The notes beneath the pieces are model-generated. The model was not told where the DNA came from. It worked only from the letters and a program-made list of their open reading frames with translations, and did not search any database. Both the position numbers and the translations under genes were made by a program. Positions 63,786 to 64,000 of a DNA stretch of 64,000 nucleotides are shown one piece after another. The DNA is from Trichoplusia ni (lineage: Eukaryota > Arthropoda > Insecta > Lepidoptera > Noctuidae), in assembly GCF_003590095.1 (NCBI RefSeq), contig NC_039478.1, positions 13,702,001 through 13,766,000 on the forward strand, written 5' to 3'. Every line of letters starts with the position of its first letter. Position 1 is the stretch's first letter.

Positions 63786-64000
63786 CCTACATAAACTTCA
63801 AATGACCGCGAAATGCACTCAGTTCCTAAAATCGATCATCCGCTGCCTAAAGTTAAGCGTCACTTGCTTTTGGTCCAACTACAATTCGGTTTAAAATTAC
63901 AATGATCAAGACGAAACAACAGTACTAATTTATTTTAATGATAAATATTAAACTTTTTGTGGATTTACGTCATTATATACTGATAAATTATTAATACGGT
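63786..64000. other. Window end, nothing recognised
   Basis: AT-rich sequence after the repeat. Confidence 0.4.

Noticed and set aside
1..64000. CRISPR arrays, operons, prokaryotic or viral gene cassettes
   Set aside because: None seen. The intron-exon structure and repeats are those of an insect nuclear genome, and no retroviral or transposase coding region could be recognised.

Overview
The window looks like nuclear DNA of a lepidopteran insect, most likely a moth. The intergenic DNA is AT-rich. The genes have short exons with GT-AG introns. The repeats are of types familiar from Lepidoptera: tRNA-derived SINEs, elements beginning ACTAGC and ending in TTAGTATAGAT, and an element bounded by GGGTTCCG/CGGAACCC and carrying a GGAC microsatellite. 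There is no operon structure, CRISPR array or prokaryotic signal. A run of exactly 1000 N (43196-44195) is an assembly gap.

Left part (1-24 kb). Purine nucleoside phosphorylase lies on the minus strand in six coding exons (335-6528). It is followed by a repeat-rich stretch. A decayed tandem copy of a cytochrome P450 gene (about 10140-12930) precedes the intact nine-exon, 489-residue P450 gene of CYP2-clan type (14799-18846). A ten-exon, 564-residue equilibrative nucleoside transporter of the ENT4/SLC29A4 type follows on the same strand (19531-23722). PNP and the ENT-type transporter could both act on nucleosides, but nothing shows co-regulation.

Middle (24-35 kb). This is mostly gene-poor. 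The exception is a small intronless minus-strand gene (CDS 30659-30970) with a well-spaced TATA box and initiator and a poly(A) signal. It encodes a 103-residue Cys-, Ser- and Arg-rich protein that I do not recognise.

Right-centre (34.7-43 kb). ATAD5/Elg1, the PCNA-unloading RFC-like ATPase, is on the minus strand. It is head-to-head with UQCRC2, the mitochondrial complex III core protein 2, on the plus strand. The facing ends of both genes (38.77-40.70 kb) contain about seven single-base homopolymer frame breaks that look like uncorrected long-read errors. The 3' part of UQCRC2 is lost in the N gap.

Right (44-64 kb). I see no complete gene here. Two candidate leading exons (near 45119 and 46966) open a plus-strand gene with very long introns. 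A separate candidate first coding exon lies at 60724. The stretch contains CpG-rich islands, an unusual cluster of CACGTG E-boxes, a nearly symmetric CRE/E-box palindrome, a strong hairpin, a tRNA-derived SINE and a large composite repeat at the end. It reads as the regulatory first-intron territory of a gene, or of alternative promoters, whose body lies beyond the window.
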